In this document: piece by piece, positions 60,493-64,000 of the stretch
How positions within the stretch are numbered: position 1 is the stretch's first letter
Layout: every line of letters begins with the position of its first letter
Origin: Parafrigoribacterium_A sp035571875
GTDB lineage: Bacteria; Actinomycetota; Actinomycetes; Actinomycetales; Microbacteriaceae
NCBI GenBank assembly: GCA_035571875.1
Contig: DATNBR010000090.1
Location: 88,502-152,501 of the forward strand
Reading direction: 5' to 3'
Length of the DNA: 64,000 bases
Program-made: the position numbers and the translations under genes
The notes under the pieces: generated by a model
What the model saw: the letters and a program-made list of their open reading frames with translations, nothing else
Told to the model about the DNA's origin: nothing
The model's database searches: none

Positions 60493-61173
60493 ATGTTAAA
60501 GACAGTGAAATCGCGCGGATTGGCTCTTGTGGCCACCGTTGCACTCCTCGGCGGCACCGCCTGGGTCGCATCAAGCACCACCGGTGCGTACTTCAGTGAC
60601 ACCCACACCGGCAGCATCAGTGGCAGCATCGGCTCCATTCAGGTCACCCCGTCGGGCGGTACCGGCGCCGAGCACATGAACCTCTCGTTCACCAATATGC
60701 TGCCGGGCGAACCGCAAACCGTGACGGTCAACTACAAGAACACGGGCGCAAACCCGCAGGACGTATGGATCGTCTTCAACAATGCGACCGCTCTGAGTGC
60801 GCTCAACAACCTCGGCACCTACGGCGAGGCGAGCCTCGCGGCGAACGGCACGGCGCTGTTCCACTCGACGAACCTGAATGACCGCCTCGGCACCTGTGGG
60901 GCGTTCTCGTCCACAGGCTGCTGGCCGCTCGCCAAGCAGTACAAGGTCGCGAGCAACCTCGCCCCCGGTGCCAGCGGTGACGCATCCTTCACGTTCGCCC
61001 TTGCGGGGAAGACAGTGACGCCGCCCGCCACGTTCAACCACTACCCCGTGTCGACCGAGGGTTACCTCACCTCACACGACACGAATGACCAGAACTACGT
61101 GAATGCAGCTGACGGCACCGGCAACGGCCTGCCGTATTCCATCGTCGCCACACAGCACGGCGTCACCCCGTAA
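60493..61173 (+). CDS. SipW-dependent secreted protein, TasA/camelysin-like
   Basis: This 226-residue protein has a basic N-terminus, a hydrophobic stretch (about 9-27) and GAYFSDTHTG (31-40), the signature of SipW-type signal peptides found in Bacillus TasA, TapA and camelysin. The mature part is Gly/Asn/Thr-rich with a beta-sandwich pattern (NMLPGEPQTVTVNYKNTGANPQDVW) and two cysteines (C135, C143) that could pair. It would be exported and may form filaments or matrix (inference). ATG 60493 is preferred over 60487 because AGAAGG then has 6-nt spacing. The processing peptidase follows. Confidence 0.82.
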   Translation: MLKTVKSRGLALVATVALLGGTAWVASSTTGAYFSDTHTGSISGSIGSIQVTPSGGTGAEHMNLSFTNMLPGEPQTVTVNYKNTGANPQDVWIVFNNATALSALNNLGTYGEASLAANGTALFHSTNLNDRLGTCGAFSSTGCWPLAKQYKVASNLAPGASGDASFTFALAGKTVTPPATFNHYPVSTEGYLTSHDTNDQNYVNAADGTGNGLPYSIVATQHGVTP

Positions 61174-61189
61174 CACCCCATGCCGGCAG

Positions 61190-61225
61190 AGGTGCCGCTT
61201 CGGATATCACCCGTAAGCGGCACCT
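61190..61225 (+). terminator. Hairpin between cargo and signal peptidase genes
   Basis: AGGTGCCGCTT (61190-61200) pairs perfectly with AAGCGGCACCT (61215-61225) over 11 bp with a 14-nt loop, followed by GAAGTTTT at 61231-61238. It could be a partial terminator or a processing site. Confidence 0.55.
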
Positions 61226-61258
61226 TCGCCGAAGTTTTGATCCGTCGAAGGTCTGCCC

Positions 61259-61864
61259 TTGAAACGCATCCGGCTTGCAGCTCTGCTGATCGTCCCAGCA
61301 CTCGTGCTCGGGGTCTTCGTGCTCGCGCTCTCCGGGCTGCTCCCGTTCAAGATCTACGCGGTGCAAACAGGGTCGATGTCACCGACCATTCCTCCTGCCA
61401 GCGCCGTGTTCGTCAAGCCGGACGTCTACCATGTGGGTCAGCCGATCTCGTTCTATGAACACGGCAGTGTGGTCACCCACCGACTGATGGCCGTTCACGC
61501 CGATGGGACCATCGAGACCAAGGGCGACGCGAATGCCACGATCGATCCGTGGCACGTATCGACGAAGGACATCATCGGTGAGGTTGTGTATTCGCCGCCC
61601 ATGCTGGGCTATTGGCTGGTGTACCTGAGGAACCCGCTCGGTCTGTTATCGATCCTGATCGCCGCGCTGGGCTGCTGGCAGATCTGGGCATTCGCGAGCG
61701 TCGACGCTCAGAACGAGAGCGATGTGAAAGGTGCGGCACGAGGGCGGACGAATGGGCGTCGTCGCGCATCGAAGGTGACCGGTCGACGCGCACGCTCCGG
61801 ACAACCCGCCTATTCCGCTCAGGAGAGTCGGGTCAGCCCGCTATCTCCTGCCGGTAGGGCATGA
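61259..61864 (+). CDS. Signal peptidase I, SipW-like (ER type)
   Basis: This 201-residue membrane peptidase has an N-terminal membrane segment (about 7-28), catalytic S39 in QTGSMSPTIP, H74 in VVTHRL and D90 in KGDAN, the Ser-His-Asp arrangement of SipW and eukaryotic signal peptidases rather than Ser-Lys. A second membrane segment (about 120-148) is followed by a basic tail. The start is TTG at 61259 with GAAGG at 7 nt. It should process the upstream secreted protein. It overlaps the convergent reductase by 32 nt. Confidence 0.9.
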   Translation: MKRIRLAALLIVPALVLGVFVLALSGLLPFKIYAVQTGSMSPTIPPASAVFVKPDVYHVGQPISFYEHGSVVTHRLMAVHADGTIETKGDANATIDPWHVSTKDIIGEVVYSPPMLGYWLVYLRNPLGLLSILIAALGCWQIWAFASVDAQNESDVKGAARGRTNGRRRASKVTGRRARSGQPAYSAQESRVSPLSPAGRA

Positions 61865-63050
61865 GGGCGGCCTGCATTCCGAGGCCGACGACTCCGATCA
61901 TCCGGCCCCGCCTGTAGTAGCCGACGACGCAATCCCCGGAGAGCTCACCGTCGAGTAGCTTCACCTCATCGGCGAGAGCGGGCAATCCGTAGGCGCGCAG
62001 GTCGATCTCGAACTGCACAGACCAGAAGGTGGGCATCGGCGTGAAAGGTCTGGCGACCACATCCTCGAAGCTGCCATCCTCGGCGAGCCAAGCGGCGAGC
62101 ACTGCACCGGCACGCTTGCCCGTGTCGGTCGGGATGTTCCAGTGCTCGATTCTGCGAGGCACCTCATCGAAGGTGAGGTGCGGAAAGCGCGCGATGTCGC
62201 CGACGACGTAGACGTCGTCGTGCACCGTGCCATCTCGGGACACGGCTCGCATGGCGGCGTCGGCGAGCACTCCGTCGGAGACATCGAGCCCGGTTTCGCG
62301 CAGCCACTCGTCGTTGCACTCCGAGCCGATCGCCTCGACCAGGATGTCGGAATCGAGCCGTTCGCCGTCGCTCAGCACCACGCCGGTCAGGTGCGATTCG
62401 CCGAGCAGGGAGGTAACGGTCGTCCCCATGCGAAAGCTCACACCATGCGCCTCATGACGCCGCTGGATCTCCGCCGCAAGCGCACGCCCGAGCGGTCGGA
62501 TGATCGGCAATTCGCTCGGCGAGACCACCGTCACCTCGCACCCGAGCTTGCGGGCGGTCGCAGCGACCTCGCATCCGAGGAATCCCGAACCGAGGACGAC
62601 GAGACGGCATCCCTCTGTCAGCTCCTTGCGCAGCGCGATCGCGTCATCGAGGGTGCGGATCGCGTGGCGACCGGGCAGGTCGGGCAGGTCGAGCCGCCTC
62701 GCTCGAAGACCCGTCGCGATCACGAGCGCGCGCCACGTGTGCCGCACACCGTCGTCTGTGACCACCGTGTGCTCGGCGAGATCGGCCGAGGTCGCGGAGA
62801 CGCCGCGAAGCCACTCGACATCCCCCGTCGCGGCGCGCTGCGGGAACGCGACGGCCTCGTGGGTGACGACGCTCGACAGCACCTCTTTCGACAGCGGCGG
62901 CCGGTTATACGGTGCGTGCACTTCGGCGCCGATGACCTTGAGTGGGCCGCCGTAGCCGGACTTGCGCAAGGCCTCTGCAGCGCGCAGTCCGCCCATGGCG
63001 CCGCCGACGATGATGACTGGCGCGACCGACCCTTCGACGGACTGCGACAC
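61833..63050 (-). CDS. FAD-dependent ferredoxin reductase
   Basis: This 405-residue flavoprotein has FAD-binding VIIVGGAMGGLRAAEAL, NAD-binding VVLGSGFLGCEVAATARKLG, and DVYVVGDIARF, as in ferredoxin reductases of oxygenase systems. The GTG at 63050 overlaps the ferredoxin stop codon (TAGTG) and is chosen over GTG 63083. It would pass electrons from NAD(P)H to the neighbouring ferredoxin. The cognate oxygenase lies outside the window or elsewhere. Confidence 0.88.
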   Translation of the reverse strand: MSQSVEGSVAPVIIVGGAMGGLRAAEALRKSGYGGPLKVIGAEVHAPYNRPPLSKEVLSSVVTHEAVAFPQRAATGDVEWLRGVSATSADLAEHTVVTDDGVRHTWRALVIATGLRARRLDLPDLPGRHAIRTLDDAIALRKELTEGCRLVVLGSGFLGCEVAATARKLGCEVTVVSPSELPIIRPLGRALAAEIQRRHEAHGVSFRMGTTVTSLLGESHLTGVVLSDGERLDSDILVEAIGSECNDEWLRETGLDVSDGVLADAAMRAVSRDGTVHDDVYVVGDIARFPHLTFDEVPRRIEHWNIPTDTGKRAGAVLAAWLAEDGSFEDVVARPFTPMPTFWSVQFEIDLRAYGLPALADEVKLLDGELSGDCVVGYYRRGRMIGVVGLGMQAALMPYRQEIAG

Positions 63051-63241
63051 TACTCGACGATTCGAATGGCCTGCATCGGACACACGTCGACGGCGGCCTC
63101 CACCTGATCGCGCTCGTCGTCGTTGGCTTCTGCGAGGTATTCGAGTTTGTCATCCTCGTTGAGATGGAAGATCCTGGGCGCCTCGAACACGCACTGCCCG
63201 TAGTGCTGGCAGAGGTTCATATCGACTTCGACCTTGATCAT
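63050..63241 (-). CDS. Single-cluster [3Fe-4S]-type ferredoxin
   Basis: This 63-residue ferredoxin has C11-x5-C17 (CQHYGQC) and C54-P (VDVCPMQAI), three cluster cysteines with a non-cysteine at the fourth position. This pattern is typical of small ferredoxins that feed cytochrome P450s in actinobacteria. It overlaps the FAA hydrolase stop by 4 nt and the reductase start by 1 nt, so the three genes are translationally coupled. Confidence 0.92.
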   Translation of the reverse strand: MIKVEVDMNLCQHYGQCVFEAPRIFHLNEDDKLEYLAEANDDERDQVEAAVDVCPMQAIRIVE

Positions 63242-64000
63242 GGCGTTTCCTTTGCTGCCTTTTCCTGCACCGTAGAGGGATACAGATCTCGAGAGGGGGT
63301 GCGGATGCCGCGGAACTCCCAGTCGCCGCCGAGCGCCGTGGAGACCACTTCTTCGCTCTCGCTGGGTTGCGCGCCGACATCCGTCCGAATCGCCGTGGGA
63401 CCGCTGACGATGTGATTGCGCAGGGTGCCGAGACCCTCGACCTCGACGTCGACCACATCCCCCGGTTCGACCGGTCGGGAGAACGCGGGAGTTCCGGTGA
63501 ACAGGAGGTCGCCGGGGCTGAGGGTGATGGTGCGCGCGATGTCGGCCACGAGATAGTTCATGTCCCACTCCATGTTCGCGGTGCTGTCATCCTGTCTGAC
63601 GACGCCGTTCACGATGGTACGGATGCGCTTGTCGTGGAAGTCCCAATCCGTGACGAGGCCCGGACCGACCGGCGCGAGCGTGTCGCTGCCCTTGACTCGA
63701 AGCATCGAGCCGGCATCCGTGTCCCTGAAATCGTGCAGGCCGTAGTCGTTTCCGACCGTGTATCCCCCGATGTACTCGCCGGCTTCCGCGGGCGAGACGT
63801 TGCGACACGTGCGGCCGATGACGATGACGATCTCACCCTCGAAGTTCAGGTACTTGCAACCCGCGGGCCGCACGACGGCGCCCTCGTGGCTGTTGAGCGC
63901 CGTGACCGGCTTGTGAAAGTAGGTAGGCGCGGAGGGGAGCTTCGTCATGAACTCCTCAGTGCGACTCGCATAGTTCAGGTGCACGGCGATGATCTTGCTC
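63238..64000 (-). CDS. Fumarylacetoacetate hydrolase family protein, cut by the window edge
   Basis: At least 253 residues of a FAH-fold C-C hydrolase or isomerase are visible, ending at 63238. Metal ligands appear as FEGEIVIVIGR and YTVGNDYGLHDFRD, with a KGSDTLAPVGPGLV substrate loop and SPGDLLFTGTPAF. The frame stays open to the right edge with the family-like KIIAVHLNYASR, so the true start is beyond 64000. It probably acts on a ring-cleavage product in aromatic or related catabolism. Confidence 0.88.
   Translation of the reverse strand, partial: SKIIAVHLNYASRTEEFMTKLPSAPTYFHKPVTALNSHEGAVVRPAGCKYLNFEGEIVIVIGRTCRNVSPAEAGEYIGGYTVGNDYGLHDFRDTDAGSMLRVKGSDTLAPVGPGLVTDWDFHDKRIRTIVNGVVRQDDSTANMEWDMNYLVADIARTITLSPGDLLFTGTPAFSRPVEPGDVVDVEVEGLGTLRNHIVSGPTAIRTDVGAQPSESEEVVSTALGGDWEFRGIRTPSRDLYPSTVQEKAAKETP

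Overview
This window is about 64 kb of GC-rich, densely packed chromosome from an actinobacterium, most likely a member of the Microbacteriaceae; I cannot name the genus. The lineage call rests on RbpA, WhiA, OpcA, an ANTAR-type PdtaR regulator, an actinobacterial GlgA, a DUF3099 protein, frequent GTG/TTG starts, 4-nt gene overlaps, and the gene order pdtaR / polA / rpsA-coaE-uvrB-uvrA-uvrC-rapZ-whiA / gap-pgk-tpiA-secG-rbpA. I see no IS element, prophage, CRISPR array, rRNA or obvious pseudogene. All full-length genes read as intact.

Layout. 1-7.9 kb: a partial SF2 helicase divergent from an AlkZ/YcaQ-like glycosylase, then an SGNH hydrolase, a fatty acid desaturase, a D-Ala-D-Ala carboxypeptidase, a SpoU rRNA/tRNA methyltransferase, a sirtuin and a histidine phosphatase. 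7.9-16.2 kb: carbohydrate storage and surface genes (a glycosyltransferase with an alpha/beta hydrolase, trehalose synthase, and divergent glgA and glgC), interspersed with a DEDDh exonuclease, ribosomal protein L31B and an orphan ABC ATPase. 16.2-21.4 kb: serB, fabG, a DUF3099-small Cys protein-SURF1 operon, an ABC-F ATPase and bioY. 21.5-25.5 kb: a minimal suf Fe-S assembly operon (sufB-sufD-Rieske-sufC-sufT). 25.8-27.7 kb: ctaB-ctaA heme A synthesis, divergent from the pentose phosphate operon tkt-tal-pgi-zwf-opcA-pgl (28.0-36.2 kb). 36.2-52.0 kb, minus strand: the lower glycolysis, secretion, repair and translation block listed above, with a superoxide dismutase inserted between whiA and gap. 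52.1-59.98 kb: an epimerase-DUF885-HPr operon, polA, a hotdog thioesterase, a 2-oxoglutarate dioxygenase and pdtaR. 60.0-64 kb: tRNA-Leu(CAA), a secreted TasA/camelysin-like protein with its own SipW-type signal peptidase, and the end of a catabolic operon (FAA hydrolase, 3Fe-4S ferredoxin, ferredoxin reductase) that runs off the right edge.

The most notable signals are these. (1) A self-contained two-gene secretion module, SipW-type cargo plus ER-type signal peptidase, has a perfect 12-bp-arm palindrome in its leader and an 11-bp hairpin between the genes. (2) A window-wide pattern of probable leaderless promoters places a TANNNT hexamer 6-8 nt before the start codon, including at uvrA, uvrB, polA, glgA, glgC and pdtaR. 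(3) Three short tandem-repeat arrays (18, 13 and 14 bp) each overlap the stop codon of a gene. (4) A 27-bp perfect inverted repeat lies between the divergent helicase and AlkZ-like genes. (5) A small uncharacterised protein with cysteines suited to metal binding is translationally coupled to the cytochrome oxidase assembly factor SURF1.
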